Source of the DNA: Tenebrio molitor
Lineage: Eukaryota; Arthropoda; Insecta; Coleoptera; Tenebrionidae
NCBI RefSeq assembly: GCF_963966145.1
Contig: NC_091048.1
Span: 18,910,001-18,974,000, forward strand
Direction of reading: 5' to 3'
Length of the DNA stretch: 64,000 nt
Positions within the stretch are counted from its first letter, which is position 1. Each line of letters starts with the position of its first letter. The notes below the pieces were generated by a model, which ran no database searches, was not told where the DNA came from, and saw nothing but the letters and a program-made list of their open reading frames with translations. Made by a program: the position numbers and the translations under genes. Below are positions 51,931-62,413 of this stretch, one piece after another.

Positions 51931-53462
51931 TTGTTGTATGTCAGAGACAATAAGTAATGAACCACCTTTGTACAGCATTGCGCTCAAGATTCATCTTTGT
52001 CCTTATTACTCTTTGCGCTAAAAAAAGGGAGAAGAATTTTCTTCTGAATTTACACAAAATTGGTCGTCGCATTATTCTTCTTGATAAAATGATTTGAGTA
52101 AACTTTTAAAAGCACCCAATTCAAAATAATCGACTAACTACTAGAGAGAAAACTAGTCAAGATAATATTTCACGATTTCCTGCAAAACAAGTATAACTAC
52201 AGCAAATTACAACTGAACTTAATCAATTATACTCATAAGTTTCATTTCTGTAAAGGTGCTTTTGTAATATCTATTTTAGAAAATTATAAACAGCCGTGAA
52301 GTGTAATGGCGAAATTGTTACAGTGCTAATAAGGGACATTTTTCATGGCGTCTTTAGTATATATCGCCTTAACCCCATTAAGTAGGTGGTACGAAATGAC
52401 ACATCCTGTTGTCGTATTGCAATTTATATGAAATTGAATAATCAACCTATTAATCAGTTCATTTGTTCGCTGATTTTTTTACTTGTTTGAAAAACATTAA
52501 CGTATGTTTAGATAACTCATACAATAATCTCATAATAATTAAGCACTTTTGCGATTAGAAAAGACCTTTGTCGACACAAAGTGCTGTTTTACTTTGAAGA
52601 TTACTCAGTAATGCGACTGCAGATAGATAGATACATTATTAATTAACGACAGTAATTATAGTTAATTAAGAATGATCCGTAAATCCTATCTTTTGCAATC
52701 ATTATTAAGTAATGAAGCCCGTAAATGAGCAGAACATGTTTATTCTGTTTATTTTTTAGTTCATGTCATTTATGTATTACTAATTAGTTTATCTATTTTG
52801 TTGGGAATTTTACAGTGAAATAAAAACAAACATAAGAAATCGAAAATCCCATTATGTAATTACCTACTTTCAGCGCTACTAAGAAACTCACAGTGGCAAA
52901 GAGAATCTACAAGATCAAGCAGCAGCATATTCTTTAGTCATAATATACAATCTCCATTTAATACATTATAAATGTATTGTAATTTTGAAAAATAAAGAAA
53001 AACAAATACACAGACTTTGTTACTTCAAATGAAAATAAGTACCCACCTAATTGAACTTTTACCTCTGAAGTTCTACAAAAATTCAATTTACATTTTAAGT
53101 GATTAAATTCAGTTTCTAGTTTTCATTTTTATCTTTATCTGAAATAAATTTTATGTTTACTTTTATTACAATTATTCAGTAGATGTTCCTTCGATTCAAT
53201 TCTAAACAATGAAATAAGTTTGTAATTTTATATTTTTGTGTGGTGTAAATATCGAGTATGAGTATCCTCATAGGCTTTGAATATTTGATACCTTACGCTG
53301 GTACTCTGATTTTGGTTTTCAACCCATTTTTTTATGTCCAATAATCCAGAGATGTTCAGTAGACGTTGTGTTAGACTATCTAGGTATATGCGATAAATTC
53401 AGTTAAATAAGTTCTTTAATACGACTTACGATTGTTACATCTAAAAACTTTGTTGTAGTAAT
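51931..53462. other. AT-rich stretch, nothing recognised
   Basis: No exon or repeat supported; GATA-type short repeats near 52,620. Confidence 0.45.
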
Positions 53463-53597
53463 AATAGTATATTATTATACGAGTTTTATAAGACGCTTGA
53501 TTGTGACACGAGTTGGTTGGGGCACGGCGAACGCAGTGAGGAGCATACTCGTAAGTGTCACAGTGCGACTTATAAAATGAGTGTAATATACTATTTT
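53463..53597. repeat. Foldback hairpin element H5
   Basis: The left end AATAGTATATTATTATACGA is mirrored by the complement of AATAGTATATTACACTCATT. Stem pairs TTTTATAAG with CTTATAAAA and GTGACAC with GTGTCAC-type sequence. The apex contains CACGGCGAACGCAGTGAG. Its outer ends match H1 (AAAATAGTATATTACACT). Confidence 0.8.
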
Positions 53598-53653
53598 TTC
53601 TACTTTGGTGGCATTAATTTGATAAAAACTCATGGTGGTATTTCTGTGAAATG

Positions 53654-53724
53654 TATGTCAAATGTCAAATATTTTAATATGTCAAATGTCAAATATTTAA
53701 TATGTCAAATGTCAAATATTTTAA
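53654..53724. repeat. Minisatellite, three units of about 24 bp
   Basis: The unit TATGTCAAATGTCAAATATT plus TTAA occurs three times in tandem, almost perfectly. Confidence 0.85.
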
Positions 53725-55125
53725 TTGTTAACAGGAGCTCGCTAAAGATGCCGAACGTCGGCCAGCGTGTTATTACAACAATACCAACGTAATACATGCG
53801 TATAAAAAAAACCAAAAACAGTTTCACAAAGACTCACCGAAGTAGAAAAATTCTATTATAACATTCTCGTATGATCTGATGAAATACAAAATAACATTTC
53901 AAAACTAGTGAAAAAATTATTTACCTAAAAATTGTCACCAAAATGATAACTGTACTCTATACCAAAGCAGGTTTTAAGTGCTAACAGAAACAGTTTCAAA
54001 AAGTTATGGGATTGATAAAATAACAACAACCAAAAATTGAAAACTCCCATTTCAGTCTAATATTAACCGCTGCAATTATCATGGCAATATGAGCCTGACC
54101 ACAGGTAATGGTACCCAAATGAACAAATAATAATTAACTTCTCTTTACGCCAGCGAGCCATCGAAAAAAGGCTTGTCAGAGCAATTTTATCTGGTGTATT
54201 ATGTGCTATTAACACTTTCATAAAAAATCTATTCGGGAATTTTTACTTCAACTTCAATCACATATTGCAGAACAAAAAAAAATAATGCAACTCATTTGTG
54301 AATCCCCACTTGAATAAGTACATTATTGTATATGTATGCAACCTCGAAAAAGTCAATCAATAATAATGTATTTTTCATGTTATAATAATGATATTATTGT
54401 AATACATTTTTCTAAGAGTGTTTGATGGTTTTTTAAATTAATCTACCATTGTGAAGACAGAGCTGATTTTTTCTTATTATTTGTATTATTTACAATTGTA
54501 GACTAGCTTCGAGTAGCTACGAGTATCAATCATGATTGGTACAGCTTCCTGCGTTAAATTTATTATAATAAGGCATTCTTCATTCGAAGAAGTTGAATTT
54601 TACTTTTGTTGTTTAAAGTTATTACTAATTCGTTGAGCTGACGTATGTTAAATAATTGTCCGGTTTAATATATGTATTTCTATCCCTGTCCCTGCTTTTC
54701 TTATGTATGATCAAAATTCAGCTATAAACAGTGGAAAGTTGAACTGAAGAGTAGACTAGAATCAGTAAGTAACAAGACTGAGTCACGATTCCTAATAAAA
54801 AAGGATATGTACATATCATGGTAAAAAGCTATTCATATAAAATTGTTATTTTGTCGGTTTATTTCAACAAGTTAGTTGAGCCAGAAAAGCAGTTACTAAG
54901 CGTTAGAATTTACCAACATTAGAAATAAATTAGAGACAGTATCACCTTTTAAAGAAGAGGCAACATCGAATTCAACGTCAATCAGGGTACAAGAACTTCA
55001 GCACTATTACATTCAAAGACATTCTCGGTTGACCAGTTTTTAATTAGATTTATCTATGGATCTAGGAGCCTGCATTTTAGAGAGAAAAGTGTCGATGAAT
55101 AGCAGGATTTCAAAAAACTTAAAAA
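53725..55125. other. AT-rich stretch, nothing recognised
   Basis: No coding, RNA or repeat signal supported. Confidence 0.45.
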
Positions 55126-55260
55126 TATAGTATTTTACAGTAAAAGTCCGTTAGGATAGCCTTTACTGCCGAGCCAGAGATTTTGTGAGACGAGCTCGCA
55201 GAGCGAGTCGAATAATACTGGCGAGGCAGTAAAGGCCCTAACGGACGTGTATTGTACAAT
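55126..55260. repeat. Foldback hairpin element H6
   Basis: The left end ATAGTATTTTACAGTAAAAG is nearly the same as H2. Stem GTCCGTTAGG...CCTTTACTGCC pairs with GGCAGTAAAGGCCCTAACGG. The apex is GAGCTCGCAGAGCGAG. The right end is the complement of ATTGTACAATACACG. Confidence 0.8.
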
Positions 55261-55410
55261 AGTTTTTGTAATATCTCTACGATTCGTTCACAATTATCGT
55301 ATTGAAATACACTTTTTTCAACGCCATCGAAAAAACCGAATGATTAATAAGTGTGCGGAGGACGTCGTCATGTCAACCGTTGTTTGTGAAAAAAAATTGT
55401 CTCAATGTTG

Positions 55411-55775
55411 TTTGTCAGATTTGTTCAACTCTCAACTTTCCGTTGAAAATAAATGAATGAAATCAATAAAAAAATCGCCATCAAGATATTCCCGATGTCC
55501 GGAAGTGAGGTCATCGTTATTGCCTGCAAAATCGCGCTTGTGTTAATGTTAAAATTGTGAAGCATCATCTTCGATCTTGTCTACATTTGCTGCTGTTTGT
55601 CAGATTTGCTCAACACTTAACTTTCCGTTGAAAATAAACGACTGAAATAATAAAAAATCGCGATCAAGATATTCCCGATGTCTGGATGGCCGCAGAGCAA
55701 GTGAGGTCATCGTTATTCCCTGCAAAATCGCGCTTGTGTTGGTGTTAAAATTCTTCGATCTCGTCTACATCTGCT
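55411..55775. repeat. Tandem duplication, two units of about 185 bp
   Basis: Units at 55,411-55,595 and 55,596-55,775 share TTTCCGTTGAAAATAAA, ATCAAGATATTCCCGATGTC, GTGAGGTCATCGTTATT and GCAAAATCGCGCTTGTGTT, with small indels. A 69-codon frame from an ATG at 55,370 ends in unit 1; it resembles nothing I know. Confidence 0.85.
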
Positions 55776-56249
55776 AGTGGCATACGGATTTCGATTAATT
55801 CAAGGTGTGTCCCTTAACATTAAACATTAATTATTGTACCAATTGTGAAAAAGTTGAAAAATAAAGTTTAGATCTACGTTGCTATAGTTATTTAGTCATA
55901 TAACGATCACCCTTAGCGGACTCCGGCCGTTATGAGGTTGTTTACATGGTGACAAACAGTCTGAAAAGCCACCTTTCACAACTAGGGGGTTAAAAAATTA
56001 GCATGTAAAACCCTAGGTCTTAAAAAAAACTCACTGTATACATAGTTTCAACATTGCGACTCTAACTGAAATTAAAACCGAAAAAATTCTACATTAGGTG
56101 AAGAACGCTTCTTCATAATTATGCTACGATAAAAAATGGGTGCAGCTCTTTTAAAACGCGATTGTGATAGCACTGAAGATGACCGTTGGAGCGGCTGACT
56201 GTCAACTAAAACGTATACATAAACCATCACTAAAGTCCAAAGACTAAAA
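55776..56249. other. Non-coding stretch, nothing recognised
   Basis: No supported feature; a short 61-codon minus-strand frame at 56,072-56,257 has no motif. Confidence 0.4.
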
Positions 56250-56580
56250 AAGTTCATGGGGTAGTTAAGACCGTGGACATCTCATTTGAGCTGGTGCATC
56301 CGATCTTGGACGGAGAACTGACAAGAACAAAGTACTGCGTTTATTGATTGAAGAACAAAAACATTCATATTCCAAACTGCAGAGGAGACTATTTGTGACC
56401 AGTGATGAAACATTCTAAAAAGAAAAGAAGCATGAAAATAGTGGAAACATAATGATTATGCCACTTTGAAGAAGCAAAAGCCGCTCCACCTGCCGGAAAA
56501 GTCATAGCGTCAATTTTTTGGATCTGCAATCTGACTAATTATATGAGAATCTCCTAAGCCAATTAGACTTACTTAAAACA
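56250..56580 (+). pseudogene. Mariner transposase relic (central region)
   Basis: RRLFVTSDETF carries the first catalytic Asp block, and EAKAAPPAGKVIASIFWICN the next conserved block. Frames are broken between and after. The stretch TGGACGGAGAACTGA inside resembles miR-184 by chance; see the rejected list. Confidence 0.78.
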
Positions 56581-56639
56581 CATAACAAGAAAGTACTGTA
56601 CTCGCATAATGTCGACACTTGCTGCTTTATCCACTTTAC

Positions 56640-57385
56640 CAATTTGGTCGTGTTTTTCAGCCTGTTGAAATACAACTCATCTCTGGGGTTCCCTAGGGAT
56701 CCTTTTTTGGGCCTTTGTTTTTCATTTTGTTTATAAATGACATTGGCTCAGACGTTGATTGAATGTTTTTTATATGCTGACGGCTTGAAACTTTTTTGGA
56801 CTATATCAACTTACACGCCACGTTAAGGCGGCCTTACACCAAGGCAACAATTGGCAACATGTTGCCTGCAACATTTTTTAGTAATGACCGGCAACATTAC
56901 TAAAAAATGTTGTATGTGTTATGACATTGTGAGGTCCAGATTAGAATATGGTTGCATTGTTTGGTCTCCAGGCTATGATCTAACATTGCTGCCTTAAAAT
57001 TGAAATTCCTAAAGTTCCTAAATCATTATTAAAGTCGTTTGATTTTTCTCCGTCCAGGGCTTAGAAACGAGGCTTCTCATTTTATCGCTATGATTTCTTT
57101 TAAAGTTTTGAACAGTATGATTGAGTATAATTTTATAAGGAAAACTGTCTTTTCTGGTGTTTCGACCCAACGTAGAGAGAGTTGTCAAAAACAAATATTC
57201 ATGTGTTTTCACCAGTGGTTACCATGTGCCGAAATTACAACCTTCATAGAAACGCATTTGACCTGTTCAATTACAATGTTTGTCAAATTAAAAAGCTGTG
57301 CTTCGAGTCATGCTTTGTAATTTCACATAGACCACCCTTTCAATTGGTTTATCTGTGGAGGGGTGATCAATAATAATAATAATTA
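56640..57385 (+). pseudogene. Non-LTR retrotransposon reverse transcriptase relic with AAT tail
   Basis: SGVP*GSFFGPLFFILFIND is the catalytic-palm motif with Gln replaced by a stop. YADGLKLF, after a frameshift, is the YADD box with its second Asp changed. After an inserted palindromic sequence (56,826-56,912), IVRSRLEYGCIVWSPGY gives the region C-terminal to the catalytic domain typical of Jockey/CR1-type elements. The copy ends in an AAT-repeat tail near 57,368-57,382, marking its 3' end. Dead and internally deleted. Confidence 0.8.
56826..56912. repeat. Palindromic insertion within the reverse transcriptase relic
   Basis: It begins AAGGCGGCCTTACACCAAGG, contains the palindrome GGCAACATGTTGCC (56,853-56,866), and has perfect 16-bp arms ACATTTTTTAGTAATG / CATTACTAAAAAATGT at 56,871-56,886 and 56,895-56,910. 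Probably a small transposon remnant. Confidence 0.65.
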
Positions 57386-57829
57386 ATCACTTCCTAAATG
57401 TGGTTTGTTAAATTTTGTACTACATCTAAAAACTTCTTGACTAGAAAGAAATTTTCTGCAAATGGGGAAGTAATTGCGGATACGGAAGTACAGACTCACA
57501 ATTGCATTGCAAGACGGTTAGACGAAACGCATTAGAGAGATTACATTAAAAAGTATAATCAGGTTCGAGTTAACTTTTTTTTTTGTCGCGTCTGGATCAA
57601 GTCAGGAATTTTTCAAATTTTCTTTTATACGACTCCTTCAAGGCCAAGAATTACTTTTATACCGTTGCCGTTAATTGTTGATGTTGTTTTGTTAAATGTG
57701 CCTGACGTTTTGGCAGCTTGTTGAAAATGTGGACGAACGCGTTTCGATTAATAACCGGGCGAGTTTTGCTTTTGAAATTCAACTGTTTTTTGCAGTTCTC
57801 CTTTAAAACGAGTGGGTGTACTATTTGAA
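57386..57829. other. AT-rich stretch before CpG block
   Basis: Nothing recognised apart from the tail of a long minus-strand frame described with the next block. Confidence 0.4.
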
Positions 57830-58960
57830 GAAAGGAATAAAATGCGAATGATAAAGGAGACCGAAACGCCACTGTCTCATTTCGGCTTTCGGCGAGGACG
57901 ATCTGGAGGAGGCGACATCGCGAATTTTTCTCCGAACTAATTGCCAGCGCATTATTGATAGAAATATGGTGTCTGGGGCAGAGAGTGAGTGCCCATGACC
58001 TGAGACGTCTCGTCCCATCCCATCTCCGAACGTCGAACATCACCCTCCATCGTCCCCCACGAATCCGCGACAGCGTAAATTCTGCGAGGTCCCCGTAGTT
58101 AGCAACAATATACGGAATAATCTGTCGGAGTCGCCGCGCCGGACCGCGGCGTGCGGGGCCAGCGGGGAGACTATTGACCTCGCTCGGTCGATACCGACGT
58201 CTGGCGCCGGCACGCGCTCCGTACTCGCGTCGCGGCGGCGTCAATGAGTGACGTCACGCCAGACGCCACGCCCAAACGAGCGGGGCTCGAACCGGACCGA
58301 CGCTGCCAATTAAAACGCCGACTAATTACTATTTCGTCGGGGCGACGCGGCCCGCGACGCGTACAACGCCTCCATTCAAAATCCGGATTTTTTCCTGGGC
58401 CCGCAGGTTTCACACCTCCGGGGGCACCTGCCTCCGTGCGTCGCCTGCCGAGTAGAAGAGCTGACGCTCGCCCCCACCCACCGGGCGACGTTAGTGTCGT
58501 TAGTGCTTCGTGGCGGCTGCACCACACCATTCAAATGAGTACCGGGGCGGACGCCGATTCGAGGGTCCGTCTCGTTTCGCAATGAGGAAAACGGCGGCGG
58601 ATTTTTTTTTCGGGGGGAGATTTACGCACGATGTTTACAGGTGGCTGCAGACGGGGACTTTGCCCCGACGTGCGTTAGGGTAGGTCTGGATTGCCAGACG
58701 GATCCATACGCAAAGGGCTGTGACCCGGCGAGACTGGATGGGGGTTGAGAGTCTGCCGAAGCTGTGTTTGGTTCGTCCTCTTCTGTTTCATGGGACCAAC
58801 ATTTCTGGACCCCACACCTAGCCAACACCCTTACGACCACAACCCCGACTGGATTCGTTCGCCCGACACTTTGGACTTTGCCCCCGCTCGTTTTAACAAC
58901 CGATCCGTCTTCCCCTTTTCATATCCCCGATTTAATTGAAATTACACCTTCATTCTTCAC
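57830..58960. promoter_or_regulatory. CpG-rich block, probable promoter/5' region
   Basis: This is the strongest CpG-rich block in the window, with a TGACGTCA site at 58,249-58,256 and overlapping long frames on both strands: 195 codons on the minus strand at 57,657-58,244, and 113-119 codons around 58,171-58,585. None has a recognised domain, and their overlap in several frames argues for base composition rather than coding. It could be an alternative or internal promoter for Kat7 (minus strand) or the start of an unseen gene. Confidence 0.45.
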
Positions 58961-59306
58961 CGCCTAAGTACTAAGGATAACGCATTATTTAGTGGCACGT
59001 CGGAAGGGGTTCCGCGACATTTTGGGCAACTTTTTTGTAATGAGTGAGCAAGTTTGACTCCACCTGGGTAATTTTCATAAAAAAGGCTATCTTCAACACG
59101 ATAAAAAAAGCAACTCTGACCATTTCATCCATTTTAGCATTACCCAGTTGACTGTTTGATTTTAAATAAATAAATAAATATGTATGTAAATAATAAATTA
59201 ATTGGCAACCTAAATATTTGTGATACTACTTGCTACACTAGTTTCTCTCTCAGATAAGAAAAAACATTCGTGATTTCTGACAATTCTTCCAGGACTATAA
59301 CACATG
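58961..59306. other. AT-rich spacer, nothing recognised
   Basis: Contains an AAAT microsatellite near 59,165; otherwise featureless. Confidence 0.45.
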
Positions 59307-59308
59307 TA

Positions 59309-60095
59309 CTCTCTCTTTGCGGACACTCCTCATAAGCGGACATCTCCCTTAAACGGACACTTTTTGAGGGACCGACAAAACATGTATGGCTTTGCTAATA
59401 AAATTTTTCTTCCTAAGCGGACTCCCTATTAACCGGACACGGACACTCAATTTCGGTGTTTAACATCTCACGAACCTCTCTTATGCGGACAGTCAGTGTT
59501 GTAAAAATTAACAACATCGGGATTTCCCCTGAAGTCTGCTGACGGGTGGAAACGGAACGGTCTAAGAACTGCGTGCAGTAGTTTTACTTGACGCGATGAA
59601 GCAAACACGTTGCAACAAAAAAAAAACGCATTCTTACGCTTAAAGAAAAATAAATATAGTTAAATTTTATGACAAGCAAAAAGATAGTGTTCGTGCTCTA
59701 GCCGGTAAATTTCAAATTGGGAAAACACAGACGACGAACATTATAAGCAAAAGGGTGAATTTTTACACAAGTGGAATTCCAATGAGTACGTCGCACAAAA
59801 ACCAGTTTTTTTTTTTTCAAAACGAAAGGATTTAACATCGACAAATTCACTTATAAGTGCTTTGTAAAAGCAAGAAACAAAAATATTCCCTTGTCAGGAC
59901 CTTCTAATAAGATCAAAGGCGAAAGAAGTTGCATTACCAAAATTTTCTGTTTCATTTTCATCATAGTCACTGACCAAAGACAAATTATAATACACGTCAT
60001 ATGTATTACATATTAAGAAAAAAATTCCTCTTGAACGGACACCTCTATTAAACGGACACAACTTCGGGAACCGCGGGTGTCCGCTTAAGAGAGAG
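59309..60095 (+). mobile_element. Pogo/Tigger-like transposon, deleted
   Basis: The ends are CTCTCTCTTTGCGGACACTC at the left and, as the complement of the right end, CTCTCTCTTAAGCGGACACC, with TA at both flanks (59,307-08; 60,096-97). Further GCGGACA/AACGGACA-type subterminal repeats follow inside each end. At 59,660-59,755 the frame KFYDKQKDSVRALAGKFQIG then KTQTTNIISKR is the CENP-B/psq-type helix-turn-helix of pogo transposases. The catalytic domain is missing. Confidence 0.85.
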
Positions 60096-60097
60096 TA

Positions 60098-60842
60098 CAC
60101 TATCTTTCTAAAACGATAGTCCCAAGACAATTGTTTCTTTCACCATACCATAGGCGTTTTTATATGCTTCTTTAAGTAGAAATTTATTACTGATATGGAA
60201 TAATGACAGTAAAATATGTAGTAATGAACCAATAAAACATTTAAAGCTAAAAAGGTTGAGTAACTCAAACCATTACTGCCTTGATGTAAATTTTAACAAC
60301 CACAAGACAACGATAACAAAGATAATCAAAGCATGACGATGAAAACAGAAACGTATGTACACTGACCGGCACAAAAAACGACTCACTTTGAATTTTATTA
60401 ATATAATTAAGTAATTCATTGTCTTAGAATTTTTTTTTGATATCATGTTGTATTGATAAGTGTTATTTAAGTTATTCTTTGCCAAAGAATATCCGAGAAA
60501 GAACACATTAAACACAGCAAACAAAATTTTAATGAAAAAAAAAATAAAAGTAATTTTTTAGAAAAATTTTTATGTTATGGAAAATTGCCAAAATTTGAAC
60601 AGCATTTTGAATGAGTATCTCGTATTGTCAAATTAAATCTTTTAACACGTAAATCAACCGACAAAAACAACATGGAAGTAGAGGAAATTTTCTAATAATT
60701 TATTTAAACAAAACAATTCGGTTGCCATGGTGACCATAGCCCTCCCGATTATTGAAGATATCCCAATTTAACTATAATAAAGAAAAATAAGCACAAATAT
60801 AATTTCAAGATCAATTTTTAAAGAAAACATAATGTGGAGCGT
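60098..60842. other. AT-rich stretch, nothing recognised
   Basis: No supported feature. Confidence 0.45.
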
Positions 60843-60875
60843 TGCGTTCACAATCAACTCTTCAACGCCAACTTT
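60843..60875. repeat. Single arm of the 16,407 MITE
   Basis: TGCGTTCACAATCAACTCTT continues CAACGCCAACTTT and matches the right arm of the 123-bp MITE with a few differences; the other arm is absent. Confidence 0.75.
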
Positions 60876-61343
60876 GAGGATAAATTTGAATGAACACCTG
60901 ATATCTCAGATTGATGTGAAATGTTCGTCATGATCAACAACCACATGGTGAAGCGAAGGTTTTTGTGGGTATTGTGGTAATTCTAATTAGTTCGGTAGTG
61001 CCAAAGTTTTCTATAGATATTTTGCAGATTTTCGCAATTCTAATAATCCACAAATTTAAAATACATAGTTGGTTAAAACTGCATATTAGTTTAGCAACTA
61101 AATTCGCGATCCTGTTTAGTGTTTTTAATTGTCAATAGGTAAACGGCACTTGTTTCTTTAATAATCCATACCACTTGAAGTCGAGATTATTGTTCACTCC
61201 CCATTGACCCGGCAGTTAACCGTCACTCAGGTTGAATTTCGTCATTGACATTGCTACCAAGTAATAACGAGCAAATAGATAATTATGTGAAGCAATGACA
61301 ATCCCCAAACCCCAGTCCAGTTTGACTACTAGGGCTGTCCACC
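60876..61343. other. AT-rich stretch, nothing recognised
   Basis: No supported feature. Confidence 0.45.
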
Positions 61344-61860
61344 ACTATTATTAGATATTATTATTATTATTTGGCCGGATTCACCTAAGAGTGAACCGGA
61401 TTTTATGTTTTTGTTCTGCTGCGTCATCCCACACAGCCTGGCGATAGGGCACAGCATTTTCAAATGTGTCCCTCCGACGAGAACCGAGAATCATTGCTTT
61501 TTGGATCTTGCGCCCATCGAGGTTTTGGATCCTGCAGGATGCTGTTAAGTTCCCTTATGAAATATTGCTTCATATCAACGAGGAGTCCGGCAATCAGAAC
61601 AGCTAACCTGACTCGTGTCCCGGATGCAACTTTCGAAGCTCAGGTTCAGGTATTTTCCATTCTTTTCGATCTCCTTCCCGCCCATGTTCGGTTCTGCGGG
61701 ACAGGAAAGCTCAATGACCGTGATGGTCTTGGCTCCGAGGTCGAAAAGGATGATGTCCGGCTTAGTCGACGAGAGGTGTCTGGACGTGGGGAAAGTAAAT
61801 TCGGTATTCCACACCCTCCACGACAGACTCGATCTCCCCTGACGCCCATGGCAGGGCGGG
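61344..61860 (-). pseudogene. Non-LTR retrotransposon C-terminal endonuclease relic
   Basis: On the - strand, STKPDIILFDLGAKTITVIE followed by LSCPAEPNM has the PD...ExS pattern of the restriction-like endonuclease found at the C-terminus of some retroelement proteins, and the frame continues KNGKYLNLSFES. Further on, in broken frames, GGTHLK and a LCG(M)TQQNK tail follow, and the copy ends in an AAT-repeat (ATT on the + strand at 61,344-61,371), which marks its 3' end. It is 5'-truncated and frameshifted. The 159-codon plus-strand frame here is a shadow. Confidence 0.68.
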
Positions 61861-61943
61861 CGTTGAGTCCAAACATTACTTTTATTTGTATTATTATCAT
61901 CAGCTACAATACATATTCAACGTCTCTTCTGTCTTTAAAATGA

Positions 61944-62366
61944 ATGCTCCTAAAAATTCAATTAGAGAAAGGATACTCAAGAGTTCCAATTGGGACTTAC
62001 GGGAATTATGAAGCCGTAAAACCAACTTGTGTAAAAAAATGGTTAAAAGATAAAATTCGTTCTGGACAGCCAAAAGAGAATAGTACTACAGTAGTGGACG
62101 ATATAGACGTAAAACCAACGTTGCCTACTCGAATAATAGTCTACGACGAGATGTTTCTCACTTCTCATGCAATCAGTGAAAAAATATTCCGGGCTGCCAA
62201 CTTTCCAATGAGACATGGCGTACCACATGATTTGACCAATTCTCAAAAAACCAAGCTTTCAGATGTAACTAAAGAATTGTTCCAGCATCAACAAAATAGT
62301 CCATTTCTTGAGCAAGTTCTTAGGGAGGACAAAAAGTGGATCTGTCGAACAATAGATGTGGTTTAA
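61944..62366 (+). pseudogene. Mariner transposase relic (N-terminal half)
   Basis: This is a 140-codon open frame. CVKKWLKDKIRSGQPKE corresponds to the helix-turn-helix and linker (RSGRP in the family), HGVPHDLTNSQK to the WVPHELT block, and PFLEQVLREDKKWI to the FLDRIVTGDEKWI block around the first catalytic Asp. It then stops. Unlike the other relics, the frame is intact over this length although many consensus residues have changed. Confidence 0.75.
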
Positions 62367-62413
62367 AATAATGACTGAAAATTGATTCCCAAACTGGTAG
62401 AACCTAATATGTA

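Noticed and set aside
56312..56334. 15-base identity to the conserved miR-184 mature sequence (TGGACGGAGAACTGA)
   Set aside because: No complementary star arm occurs within a hairpin distance, the next bases diverge, and the site is inside a mariner relic.
57657..58244. 195-codon minus-strand frame
   Set aside because: Longest frame in the window but arginine-rich because of base composition, no recognisable domain, and the distal half falls into AT-rich low-information sequence.
61464..61943. 159-codon plus-strand frame
   Set aside because: It is antisense to the retroelement endonuclease relic, which has the recognisable motif on the minus strand.
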